A DNA stretch of 64,000 bases, from assembly GCA_900543975.1 (NCBI GenBank), contig UQTI01000004.1, forward strand, positions 6,277-70,276, read 5' to 3'. This document shows, piece by piece, positions 1 through 7,752 of the stretch. A program made the translations under genes and the position numbers. The notes below the pieces were generated by a model. That model did not search any database and was not told where the DNA came from. It was given only the letters and a program-made list of their open reading frames with translations. Every line of letters begins with the position of its first letter. Position 1 is the first letter of the stretch. This stretch comes from an uncultured Prevotella sp. (GTDB lineage Bacteria > Bacteroidota > Bacteroidia > Bacteroidales > Bacteroidaceae).

Positions 1-1225
1 AGCGGCGGTCGGCAGCAGGGATGAGCACCTCGGGGTCGACCTCGGGCGAACAGTACTGGGAGCGGGCAATGTAATAGTCGCCCTCCTTGCGGTCTATTAT
101 GACCTTCATCTCCGTGCCCACCTTCGCAGCCTCTACCTCGGCAGAGATCTGCTGCTGAACGGCCATGAGGCGGTCCAGACGGTCTTGTTTCACCTCGGCG
201 GGAACGTCGTCTTCATAGTGCTCGGCGCTGTAGGTGCCCTCCTCTTCCGAATAGGCGAAGGCGCCCATGCGCTCGAAGCGTGCCCAGCGCACAAACGACA
301 CCAGCTCCTCAAAGTCGGCCTCGGTCTCGCCGGGGAAGCCCACGAGCAGCGTGGTGCGGATGTTGATGCCCGGCACGCGGCGACGGATCTCGGCGATGAG
401 GTCCATGGTCTCTTGCTTGGAGACGTGGCGGTGCATGCGGGTGAGCACGTTGTCGGAGATGTGCTGCAGGGCGATGTCGAGATACTTGCACACGTTGGGA
501 CGCGACGCTATGACGTCGAGCAGCTCCAGGGGAAACTGGTTGGGGTAGGCATAATGGAGGCGGATCCACTCTACGCCCTTTATGTCGGCCATGTGGTCTA
601 TGAGCTCGGCGATGTGGCGCTTGCCGTCGATGTCGACGCCATAATAGGTCAGCTCCTGGGCAATGACCTGTATCTCCTTCACGCCTGAAGCCACCAGCTC
701 ACGCACCTCGTCAAGGATCTCGCTCTCGGGACGGCTGACGTGCTTGCCCGTGATGATGGGTATGGCGCAATAGGCGCAATGGCGGTCGCAGCCCTCGCTG
801 ATCTTGAGGTAGGCATAATGGCGCGGGGTGGTGAGCACACGACGGCCCTCACACGACGGCGTGATGTTGCTGCCGAGGTCCTTGATGAGGTTCTTGTAGT
901 CGAACTTGCCATAATATTTGTCGACATGAGGAATCTCCTCCTCAAGCTCCTTGCGGTAACGCTGTGAGAGACAGCCCATGACAAAGAGTTTCTTCAAGCG
1001 GCCTTCTTCCTTGGCCTTGGCAAACTCAAGAATGGTGTCTATGCTTTCCTGCTTGGCGTCTTCAATGAAGCCACAGGTGTTTATCACGGCAATCTCGCCC
1101 TGAGGACGCTTGGAATCGTGAGCGCAACGGTAGCCCGCGGCCTCAAACTGACGCATAAGGCTCTCGCTGTCGACAAGGTTCTTGGAACAACCCATCGTTA
1201 TAATATCTACATGACCTGACTTCAT
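1..1225 (-). CDS. rimO: Ribosomal protein S12 methylthiotransferase RimO (3' end cut by window edge)
   Basis: Radical-SAM enzyme that adds a methylthio group to an aspartate of ribosomal protein S12. Reading leftward from the ATG at 1225, the N-terminal UPF0004 domain carries its three cluster cysteines in MGCSKNLVDSE, INTCGFIED and VMGCLSQRY. The radical-SAM motif CxxxCxxC follows in ISEGCDRHCAYCAIP. The last visible residues, rich in YYIARSQY, belong to the TRAM domain. About 408 codons are present, so only some 25 C-terminal residues should be missing. MGCSKNLVDSE and the TRAM domain favour RimO over the tRNA enzyme MiaB. It lies downstream of ftsY on the same strand and is probably co-transcribed, although the gap between them is filled with tandem repeats. 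Confidence 0.93.
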   Translation of the reverse strand, partial: MKSGHVDIITMGCSKNLVDSESLMRQFEAAGYRCAHDSKRPQGEIAVINTCGFIEDAKQESIDTILEFAKAKEEGRLKKLFVMGCLSQRYRKELEEEIPHVDKYYGKFDYKNLIKDLGSNITPSCEGRRVLTTPRHYAYLKISEGCDRHCAYCAIPIITGKHVSRPESEILDEVRELVASGVKEIQVIAQELTYYGVDIDGKRHIAELIDHMADIKGVEWIRLHYAYPNQFPLELLDVIASRPNVCKYLDIALQHISDNVLTRMHRHVSKQETMDLIAEIRRRVPGINIRTTLLVGFPGETEADFEELVSFVRWARFERMGAFAYSEEEGTYSAEHYEDDVPAEVKQDRLDRLMAVQQQISAEVEAAKVGTEMKVIIDRKEGDYYIARSQYCSPEVDPEVLIPAADRR

Positions 1226-1286
1226 TGGTGTTTATCTTTTTTCAATATATCTAAATCTAAATTGTTGTTGTCTTTGCTGGGGTGTT

Positions 1287-1395
1287 TTGTTTGCAGGGGC
1301 ATTGTTGTTTGCAGGGGCGTTGTTGTTTGCCGGGATGTTGAAATGGGGGTTGAAGGGATGTTGAAAGGGGTGTTGAAAGAGGTGTTGAAGGGGCG
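1287..1395. repeat. Two adjacent short tandem repeats between ftsY and rimO
   Basis: Three 18-nt units (1287-1304, 1305-1322, 1323-1340) share TTGTTTGCaGGGgcgTTG. They are followed by four 11-12-nt units (1350-1360, 1361-1372, 1373-1384, 1385-1395) of the form TTGAAAGGGGTG. No gene is called here: the reading frames through the array translate to low-complexity Asn/Pro/Gln strings, as expected from repeats. Confidence 0.8.
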
Positions 1396-1442
1396 TTGCA
1401 TGGTTTGCGTTGCGAAGCGTTCTGCAAGCCCCTCCTTTTTTA

Positions 1443-2399
1443 TTACTTGTTCTCGAAAAGCGAGTTGACAAACTGCTTCTTGTTGAACAGCTGCAGAGCC
1501 TCCATCGACTCGCCCAGACCGATATATTTTACAGGCACCTTGAGCTGGTCGCTGATGCCGATGACCACGCCGCCCTTGGCTGTGCCGTCGAGCTTGGTGA
1601 TGGCGAGGGAGGTGACGGGCGTTACGGCCGCAAACTGCTTGGCCTGCTCAAAGGCGTTCTGCCCCGTGCTGCCGTCGAGCACAAGCATGACCTCGTCGGG
1701 AGCGGTGGGAACGACCTTCTTCATGACGTCCTTGATCTTCTTCAGCTCGTTCATAAGGCCCACCTTGTTGTGAAGGCGGCCAGCCGTGTCGATGAGCACC
1801 ACGTCGGCGCCGTTGGCCTTGGCAGAGGAGATGGTGTCGAAAGCCACAGACGCAGGGTCGGAACCCATCTGCTGCTTGATCACGGGCACGCCCACACGTT
1901 CGCCCCAGATGCAGATCTGCTCCACGGCGGCGGCACGGAAGGTGTCGGCGGCGCCAAGATAGACCTTCTTGCCGGCTTTCTTAAACTGGTATGCGAGCTT
2001 TCCAATGGTTGTGGTCTTGCCCACGCCGTTCACGCCGACGACAAGGATGACGTAAGGGGTGTGGTCGGAGGGCAGCTCCCAATCGTCGTTGTCGGTGGTG
2101 TTGTTCTCTGAGAGCAACGAAGCGATCTCTTCGCGAAGGATGCGGTTGAGCTCGGAGGTCGACACATACTTGTCGCGGGCAACGCGCTCCTCGATGCGTT
2201 TGATGATCTTGAGCGTGGTGTCAACACCCACGTCGGATGTTATGAGCACCTCCTCAAGGTTGTCAAGCACATCGTCGTCGACGGTCGACTTGCCGGCAAT
2301 GGCACGCGCCAGCTTGTCAAACACGCTGTGTTTCGTCTTCTCAAGACCACCATCAAGTATTTCTTTCTTGTTTTTGTTGAAAAGTCCAAATATTCCCAT
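1443..2399 (-). CDS. ftsY: Signal recognition particle receptor FtsY
   Basis: SRP-type GTPase that docks ribosome-SRP complexes at the inner membrane for co-translational protein targeting. The 318 residues comprise a short charged start, an alpha-helical N domain (about 20-100) and the GTPase G domain. The P-loop is GVNGVGKTTTIGKLA (about 122-136), DTAGR is the G3 motif (about 205), and TKLDGTAKGG (about 269) is the G4 and closing-loop motif. It lacks the long acidic A domain of E. coli FtsY, as is common outside Gammaproteobacteria. The start at 2399 is preceded by a promoter-like box at 2421-2428. rimO follows on the same strand. Confidence 0.96.
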   Translation of the reverse strand: MGIFGLFNKNKKEILDGGLEKTKHSVFDKLARAIAGKSTVDDDVLDNLEEVLITSDVGVDTTLKIIKRIEERVARDKYVSTSELNRILREEIASLLSENNTTDNDDWELPSDHTPYVILVVGVNGVGKTTTIGKLAYQFKKAGKKVYLGAADTFRAAAVEQICIWGERVGVPVIKQQMGSDPASVAFDTISSAKANGADVVLIDTAGRLHNKVGLMNELKKIKDVMKKVVPTAPDEVMLVLDGSTGQNAFEQAKQFAAVTPVTSLAITKLDGTAKGGVVIGISDQLKVPVKYIGLGESMEALQLFNKKQFVNSLFENK

Positions 2400-2420
2400 T
2401 GATTGAAATTTTATTTATTG

Positions 2421-2428
2421 CAAAATTA
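2421..2428 (-). promoter_or_regulatory. Bacteroidetes-type -7 box upstream of ftsY
   Basis: Read on the minus strand this is TAATTTTG, a full match to TAnnTTTG, 22 nt before the ftsY start. No good TTTG partner is seen about 19 nt upstream, so only the -7 box supports the call. Confidence 0.45.
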
Positions 2429-2584
2429 AGAAATAAAGCTGAAATAGAAAAGCATTTTCCGTAGATTAATGCAGATAAACCCATAAATAAAGGCAAATTA
2501 GAGCATTTTGACTAACCAACAAGCACAATCGGCTCCTTTTATATTTACATTCTCAATATTTTTCACTTTTTCTTGTGAAAAAAC

Positions 2585-2613
2585 CTTGATTTGAGAAACT
2601 TTTCGTAAATTTG
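2585..2613 (+). promoter_or_regulatory. Likely promoter of the DUF4160/DUF2442 pair
   Basis: TAAATTTG at 2606-2613 fits the -7 consensus TAnnTTTG. CTTG at 2585-2588, 17 nt upstream, is a weak -33 element. The first gene starts 19 nt further on. Confidence 0.45.
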
Positions 2614-2632
2614 TACCCAAAGCAACGTTATT

Positions 2633-2884
2633 ATGAGTCCTGTGTTTAGACGCGAAAGCGAATATACTTTCAAAATATACTCCAACGAGGAGGTACGGAT
2701 GCACATCCATGTGCTCTACAACGGCAAGGAGGCCAAATATTGGCTGGAGCCACAGGTAGAACTTGCCAAGAATACAGGCATTCCTGAGCACAAGTTGAAT
2801 GAAATTAAGAAAATCGTAGAGAAATATGCAGACAACTTCAAAGAACAATTCCGCCAACACATCGGCAAGCGTATTGATGATTAA
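2633..2884 (+). CDS. DUF4160 family protein
   Basis: Small 83-residue protein resembling the DUF4160 family. The family hallmark is a conserved HIHV-type segment followed by a Trp-rich strand: here MHIHVLYNGKEAKYWLEPQVEL at about 23-44, where the family has an HxHV(x)n(E/K)AK(F/Y)W pattern. The C-terminal half is a charged helix ending near residue 78. Family members usually sit next to a DUF2442 gene, as here: the next gene overlaps this one by 8 bp. The function is unestablished; such pairs have been suggested to be toxin-antitoxin-like, but nothing in the sequence proves that. Confidence 0.75.
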   Translation: MSPVFRRESEYTFKIYSNEEVRMHIHVLYNGKEAKYWLEPQVELAKNTGIPEHKLNEIKKIVEKYADNFKEQFRQHIGKRIDD

Positions 2885-3116
2885 CGCTCAGGGCATTATG
2901 CTCTCTGTGTTGGGTAACGACTATTTCTTGTCATATAACCGCATACCGTGGATGCAGGACGCTCCCATCCGTAGCGTGCTGAACGTACAGATGAGTGGTC
3001 CAGAAGCCATCGAATGGCCCGATCTTGACGTGGATCTCGAAATAGACAGCCTTCGCCATCCTGAACGCTATCCGCTTGTCATCAAACGGAGTCAGATGGA
3101 TTTTGTGGCTGAATAG
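2877..3116 (+). CDS. DUF2442 family protein
   Basis: 79-residue protein. An upstream in-frame start at 2826 exists, but it lies deep inside DUF4160. The ATG at 2877 is preferred because it overlaps the end of the preceding gene by 8 bp, a typical coupled arrangement, and because the family fold starts there. The DUF2442 signature is visible as a short N-terminal sheet (NDYFLSYNRIPWM), then EAIEWPDLDVDLEIDSL, where the family typically has W-P-x-L-D-(V/I)-D-(L/I). The partner of DUF4160 in the same transcript; role unknown. Confidence 0.75.
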   Translation: MINAQGIMLSVLGNDYFLSYNRIPWMQDAPIRSVLNVQMSGPEAIEWPDLDVDLEIDSLRHPERYPLVIKRSQMDFVAE

Positions 3117-3177
3117 AGCCGACTGTCTTTTTTTAGAAGGTATGTGGTAAAGAAAAAAATAAGTTATGTACATTTTT

Positions 3178-3246
3178 TCAAGCAAGCGTCGCCGTGCTCG
3201 ATTTTGACGCTTGCCGTCGCCGTGCTCAACTTTGTCGCTTGCTTGA
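3178..3246. repeat. 11-bp inverted repeat enclosing a 27-nt direct repeat
   Basis: TCAAGCAAGCG at 3178-3188 is perfectly inverted at 3236-3246. Inside and overlapping it are two copies of a 27-nt sequence, 3188-3214 and 3216-3242, each beginning GTCGCCGTGCTC and ending CGCTTGC, with four differences. The first 15 nt (TCAAGCAAGCGTCGC) recur exactly at 36445-36459. The stretch between DUF2442 and the next gene holds nothing else recognised. Confidence 0.8.
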
Positions 3247-3335
3247 GAAGAAAATCACTTGAAAAGTGTTTATCATACGCTTGCGAAAGTTCAATTAATG
3301 AATTTAAGACAAGAAGCATTTAACAATAAAGAATC

Positions 3336-3611
3336 ATGAGCACAGAAAACTCTCAACAGATAACGAAAGACAGCGTGGAACAGGCGTTCTGCTTTTTCCA
3401 TCAGAAATGGCGCGTGTATGAACATTCTACTATGGATTGGCAAAAGGACGATATAGAATATGCCATCTCTCAATATGTCGAAGAAATGAACACAGCCCTC
3501 TACTCTACCCTCTCGTCCGGAAACAACCATTATCTGCTCACACACGACAGCTTCGCTAAGGATCTGCCTGACGCAATAGACAGACTGGAGGAAATGATGG
3601 AAAATATTTAA
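3336..3611 (+). CDS. Small hypothetical protein
   Basis: 91 residues, not recognised. It has an acidic, helical, soluble composition with no signal peptide or membrane segment. Aromatic residues cluster in FCFFHQKWRVYEHSTMDW (about 18-35), and the protein ends in an acidic helix (DAIDRLEEMMENI). It stands alone between the DUF4160/DUF2442 pair and a rho-independent terminator at 3763, so it may be transcribed alone. A start at 3336 is the only reasonable ATG. It is called a gene because an uninterrupted, amphipathic reading frame spans the segment; support is moderate. Confidence 0.6.
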   Translation: MSTENSQQITKDSVEQAFCFFHQKWRVYEHSTMDWQKDDIEYAISQYVEEMNTALYSTLSSGNNHYLLTHDSFAKDLPDAIDRLEEMMENI

Positions 3612-3737
3612 AGGTAAAAGGGTGCTTTAAAGGTAAAAAGGGAGCTTTAAAAGTAAAAAGGTAAAAGGGTAAAAAGGTAAAAAAAGGGCTGGCGCCGTTG
3701 AAAGGAAACGGTAAAAAGGGAAAAAGGTAAAAAAAGG
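3612..3737. repeat. Purine-rich simple repeat (aaaggtaaaaggg type)
   Basis: Directly after the stop codon of the small hypothetical gene, the + strand carries about a dozen degenerate copies of aaaggtaaaa(a)ggg. They are interrupted once by GGCTGGCGCCGTTGAAAGGAAACG. No gene here. Confidence 0.75.
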
Positions 3738-3762
3738 CTGGCTGGGAGCAATATGAATGATT

Positions 3763-3801
3763 AACGGCGTGCAACACAATGTGTTTGCACGCCGTTTTTT
3801 T
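3763..3801 (+). terminator. Rho-independent terminator
   Basis: AACGGCGTGCA (3763-3773) pairs perfectly with TGCACGCCGTT (3786-3796) around a 12-nt loop and runs into seven T. It would end transcription from the + strand small genes before the convergent helicase gene. Confidence 0.85.
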
Positions 3802-3815
3802 ATGATAGAGCACGC

Positions 3816-5132
3816 CTATTTTATTATCTCGCAAACGGTTTTCAGACCTTTGATCTTTTCGTTCTTTACCTTTGAGAGAAGAGCCTTGACAGCTGATGCG
3901 CTGACAGCCACATAAGCGTAACGTTCCTTAACGTCGATCTTGCCTATGAGGGAGCTGTCAAGACCTCCCTTCTTGCAGAGGAAGCCCACAATGTCGCCAC
4001 GGCTGATCTTGTCTTTCTTGCCCTTGCCTATGTAGATGGTCTTCATGCGGGGAGCAGCAGGAAGAGGAAGGGGCTCGGGGAGAGCAACCTCTGCAGAGGG
4101 ACCGACATACTGAGGCAACGTTTCCTTCGGACCAAGGATGAAGAGGGAGGTGCCTTCGGCCTGCCAACGGGCTGTACGGCCCACACGGTGGATGTAGGCT
4201 TCGGGCGTCTCGGGCAGATGGTAATGGACAACATGGGCTATGTTGTCGATGTCAAGACCACGAGAGGCAAGGTCGGTACACACCATGACGTTGGCTGATC
4301 CGTTGGAAAAATTGTAGAGGGCTGCCTCGCGTTGCTTCTGGTCCAAGCCGCCATGGAAGGCGCTCACAACGAAGCCTTTGCCCTCAAGGTAACAGGCTAT
4401 GCGCTCCACGCTCTCGCGATGGTTCACAAACACGATGGTGCTGTCGGCTGACGTGGTGCAAAGGTAAGCGTAGAGGGTGTCGAGCTTGTCGTTGACAGGG
4501 CTGTGAAGAACCTGAAGCTCTATGCGCTGGCGCACGTCGGCGCTGTCTTCAAGATAGTTGACAAGCTCCACGTTCTGCATGTTGACGAAACGGGGTATGC
4601 TGTCGGCGTTGGTGGCTGAGAGGAGGATGTGGCGGTTGGCAAACTTGAGCTTGCCCATGACGCTCATCATCTCGCCGCTGAAGCCCATGTCGAGACATTT
4701 GTCGAACTCGTCGATCACAACTGTGCGCACCTTCAAGGGCGAGATGTTTTCCTTGTCAAGATGGTCGTTAAGACGGCCTGGGGTGGCGAAGACGATGTGG
4801 GGACGCAGGATGCGCAGCTCACGGTGCTCGTCCATGGCCATGCGACCGCCAAAGGCGGCGTAGCCTCTCACGCCGCAACCCATCTGCTGAAGCACCTTGG
4901 CCGACTGCAGGGCGAGCTCACGCCCTGGCACGATGACGATGGCCTGGACGTCGTCGACGGCGGGGTTCACGGCGCCGACAAGCGGCAGGAGGTAAGCAAG
5001 GGTTTTGCCTGTGCCTGTGGGCGACAGAACGACGATGTCGTGGTTGGTGCGCTCAAAGGCGCTGGCTGTGGCCTTCTGCATGGCGCTGAGCGTGCTTATG
5101 CCCAGCTTTCTGTATATCTCTTTATTGTCCAT
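3816..5132 (-). CDS. DEAD-box ATP-dependent RNA helicase, DbpA-like
   Basis: 438-residue RNA helicase probably acting in ribosome assembly. The first RecA domain shows a Q-motif region (LSAMQKAT, about 15-22), motif I SPTGTGKT (about 37), motif II DEFD (about 141, in place of the usual DEAD) and motif III SAT (about 172). The second domain has motif V VCTDLASRGLDI and motif VI HRVGRTAR. The last 75 residues, with IYIGKGKKDKISRGDIVGF, match the DbpA RNA-binding domain that recognises 23S rRNA hairpin 92 in E. coli. The substrate here is inferred. The start codon overlaps the end of the upstream TPR gene by 11 bp, so translation is probably coupled. Confidence 0.9.
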   Translation of the reverse strand: MDNKEIYRKLGISTLSAMQKATASAFERTNHDIVVLSPTGTGKTLAYLLPLVGAVNPAVDDVQAIVIVPGRELALQSAKVLQQMGCGVRGYAAFGGRMAMDEHRELRILRPHIVFATPGRLNDHLDKENISPLKVRTVVIDEFDKCLDMGFSGEMMSVMGKLKFANRHILLSATNADSIPRFVNMQNVELVNYLEDSADVRQRIELQVLHSPVNDKLDTLYAYLCTTSADSTIVFVNHRESVERIACYLEGKGFVVSAFHGGLDQKQREAALYNFSNGSANVMVCTDLASRGLDIDNIAHVVHYHLPETPEAYIHRVGRTARWQAEGTSLFILGPKETLPQYVGPSAEVALPEPLPLPAAPRMKTIYIGKGKKDKISRGDIVGFLCKKGGLDSSLIGKIDVKERYAYVAVSASAVKALLSKVKNEKIKGLKTVCEIIK

Positions 5133-6342
5133 TTTTCTTCTTTATTATTTTTTCTATCTCGTCAAACTCTTTTCCCATATTCAAATTGAAATAGATGGTG
5201 TAAAGGGGTAATCCCCACTTGGCCTGTTCCTCGGGACGCAACTTGCGAAACTGCTGGAGATAAGGCATGGCTCGCTTGTAGAGCTGGCGCTGCTTGGAGC
5301 GGTTCTTACGTGCTTCCAGAATGTTGGCATCATATTTTATGGCCTGGTTGTAGAAGGCCAATCCTGCGTTAAGATAGGCATCGGCGAGCGAGTCGTTTCG
5401 GGCGATGAGCTTGTCGCACATGTCTATACACGCGTCGTAAGCCTGACTCTCAAGAAGCAAGGAGCTTTTGGCAAGCAGGAACACCGTGTTGGTGCTGTCG
5501 GCCTTGAGGGCTTGGTCGCAAAGGGTCATGGCCTGGGAGAGATTGCCATTGAGGTTGAAATAGTGGTCAAACAGGCGGGGAAAATAATACATGCTCGTGG
5601 GGAATTTACCGAAGCCCTGCTCCAAGGTCTTGACATAGAGGGCCGTGTCTTTGACCGAACGATAGGTCTCGGCAAGATACTGGTACTTGTTGTTGAGATT
5701 GGCCGTGTCTTGAAGAGCGAGACCGAGATAACGCATGGTCTTGTCGTAGCTGTTGAGCTTGTAGCCGCAGAACAACGACATGTAGGCGGCGTTGTGGGCG
5801 TTGGCATCTTTCTCTACGCTTAGGCCGCTCTCGGAAAACAGGGGGCAGGAAAGACACTCAAGGTAGGTGTCGAACATGGTGTAAGCATCGGCATAGGCTT
5901 GCTTCTTGACAAAGAACAGACCGCCGGTATAGAGGTTCTTACGATAGTTGAGAAGGAAGGCGGCATGCTTTTTCCTGTATTTGGGGCGCGACTGGCCATG
6001 AGAGTTGGGACGCGCGTCTATGCTGTCAAAGGCGGCATAGACCTCAAACATCTTGCGGGCGTTGACGAACAGTTGGGTCGTGTCGTACTTGTTCTTCAGA
6101 TACAGTTGTTCGTTACCATTGTCATACTGCTTTTTCACGGCATCGAAAAGGACATCCCATATTTTTGTGTTCTCACGATTGTTAGAATCGTTGAGAAGTG
6201 TTCGCATCATCATTTCCGCTTTGGGCAGATCACGATTGTTCTTAACCATGTCCTTGGCTGAAGAGATGTCTTTCTTTTGCGCAAAACATCCAAGAGCGGC
6301 AATGAAGACGGAGATAAACAGAGGGAGAAATCTTTTGAGCAT
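5122..6342 (-). CDS. Exported TPR-repeat protein
   Basis: 406-residue protein with an N-terminal signal sequence (MLKRFLPLFISVFIAALGCF followed by AQKKD). A Cys sits at about position 19, but the residues before it fit a lipobox poorly, so signal peptidase I cleavage after FAQ is also possible. The rest is helical with tetratricopeptide-like units, clearest around 230-345 (for example DAYLNAGLAFYNQAIKYD). TPRs usually bind partner proteins; the partner is unknown. It resembles the next upstream gene (6492-7697) in length, layout and the shared P-N-(S/A)-x-G...KYRKKH/PKFHKKN segment, so the two look like diverged paralogues. The downstream helicase overlaps it by 11 bp. Confidence 0.8.
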   Translation of the reverse strand: MLKRFLPLFISVFIAALGCFAQKKDISSAKDMVKNNRDLPKAEMMMRTLLNDSNNRENTKIWDVLFDAVKKQYDNGNEQLYLKNKYDTTQLFVNARKMFEVYAAFDSIDARPNSHGQSRPKYRKKHAAFLLNYRKNLYTGGLFFVKKQAYADAYTMFDTYLECLSCPLFSESGLSVEKDANAHNAAYMSLFCGYKLNSYDKTMRYLGLALQDTANLNNKYQYLAETYRSVKDTALYVKTLEQGFGKFPTSMYYFPRLFDHYFNLNGNLSQAMTLCDQALKADSTNTVFLLAKSSLLLESQAYDACIDMCDKLIARNDSLADAYLNAGLAFYNQAIKYDANILEARKNRSKQRQLYKRAMPYLQQFRKLRPEEQAKWGLPLYTIYFNLNMGKEFDEIEKIIKKKNGQ

Positions 6343-6491
6343 AATAAGGAATCGGAATGAATGTGGTTATACAAAAACAATCTGTATGAAGCAAATTGCA
6401 TGAAAACAATTCATCTCCCCACATCTTCAACGCTCACGCTGAAAACATGGGGAGACGGGTTGTCTAAAAGGGTGTCATGAGCTTACGGTTC

Positions 6492-7697
6492 TTACTGGTT
6501 GACAAGGCCTTTCAGCTCAGCTGTGCGGCTGTCGCTCTCGCCATAGAGAGCATAGTAGCATTGGTAGAGAGGATAAGCCCAGTTGGCCTCGTTACGGTTA
6601 GGATCGAGGTCGCGTGCCTTCTCAAGGTAGGTTACCGACTCTTCGAGCAGCTTCTTCTGGGCTTCGCCGTCGAGGCTTGCTGCCTTTGCGTTGATGCAGG
6701 CGCCGATGTAGGTGCACATGATCGACTTCTTGGGGTCGATCTCGTGGGCCTTCTTGAAATCGGCAATGGCCTCGTCATACTTTCTCTCGTTCATCTCGCT
6801 CTGGCCTCTGATGGCGTAAGCGAAGTAGCACTTGGGATCCTCTGCCAGCTTCTCGGCAACGAGCTTGTCCTGCTTGTCTTTCATGCCGAGGTTGCCATAC
6901 ATGCTTGCCAGGTTGGTGAAGATGGCATCGCTCTTGTCTTTTGCATAGAGGGTCTCAAACTGTGAGAGACACTTTACTGAGTCTTCACGGGTTTTCAGGG
7001 TCTGCTGCATGAGATACATCTTAAGCTCCAGAGCGTCCTTGTAAGAGGCTGTGTCGTTGAGGGCCACGTCGCAGTAGGCGTTTGCCTTCTCCATGTTCTT
7101 GTCCTGGAAAGCATAGATGGCTGCGAAACGGGCAATCTGACCAAGATACTGGTCGGGCATCTTTGCAACGTCGCGGTCGGCGAAGAGCTTGTCGGTAGCG
7201 GTCTCTACATAGAGAGAAAAATATTCGGATGCTGCCTTGGTGTCTTGAGCGTTGCCTGCGTCCTGACCTGCATTGATGAGGTTTACACGCAAAGGCCACA
7301 GGGTTTCCTGGTTCTTCTTGTGGAACTTGGGAGCAATCTTGCCCTTGGCGTTGGGCATGTTGTCATACTTGTCACACTCCATTGCGTCCTTGAGAGCTGT
7401 GCAGATGGCCTTGTTGTAACCCACGGTGTCATAGGGCTCTACCTTGCCCTGACCGAGCTGCTGAGCCACAGCGTTGCCGCTGATGGTTGCGCTCTCGTGG
7501 TTGATCTTCTCCATAGAGAGCTGCACGAGCTTGTTGTAGGCCTTGGCCTTTGACTCGTTGTCAAGAGAAGCGAGGCTGCTCTGCAAGAGGGTCTGGGCTT
7601 CAGAATAGGTTTTTGCTTTTAGGATGGGCTTGACATCCTGAGCAAGGGCCGTTGTGGCAGCTGCTGCCATAAGGGCCATGATCATGAGTTTCTTCAT
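6492..7697 (-). CDS. Exported TPR-repeat protein (paralogue of 5122-6342)
   Basis: 401 residues. A signal peptide MKKLMIMALMAAAATTALAQ with an AxA-like cleavage site before DVKP indicates a periplasmic or outer-membrane-facing protein. TPR-like helical pairs occupy roughly 195-375; the clearest is CYFAYAIRGQSEMNERKYDE with DEAIADFKKAHEIDPKKS. The N-terminal part has PNAKGKIAPKFHKKNQETL, matching the equivalent segment of the neighbour. Function unknown; protein-protein contact in the envelope is an inference. It lies between gyrA and the second TPR gene on the same strand, with a 55-bp gap after gyrA, so it may be read from the gyrA transcript. Confidence 0.82.
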   Translation of the reverse strand: MKKLMIMALMAAAATTALAQDVKPILKAKTYSEAQTLLQSSLASLDNESKAKAYNKLVQLSMEKINHESATISGNAVAQQLGQGKVEPYDTVGYNKAICTALKDAMECDKYDNMPNAKGKIAPKFHKKNQETLWPLRVNLINAGQDAGNAQDTKAASEYFSLYVETATDKLFADRDVAKMPDQYLGQIARFAAIYAFQDKNMEKANAYCDVALNDTASYKDALELKMYLMQQTLKTREDSVKCLSQFETLYAKDKSDAIFTNLASMYGNLGMKDKQDKLVAEKLAEDPKCYFAYAIRGQSEMNERKYDEAIADFKKAHEIDPKKSIMCTYIGACINAKAASLDGEAQKKLLEESVTYLEKARDLDPNRNEANWAYPLYQCYYALYGESDSRTAELKGLVNQ

Positions 7698-7752
7698 ATA
7701 TCAAAAATTAATAATAAATGTGAATTGTCTGTTATGTGTCAACGGCCTATTA

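Noticed and set aside
2498..2860. 120-residue minus-strand frame opposite DUF4160
   Set aside because: It overlaps the recognised DUF4160 gene on the + strand and has no family features.
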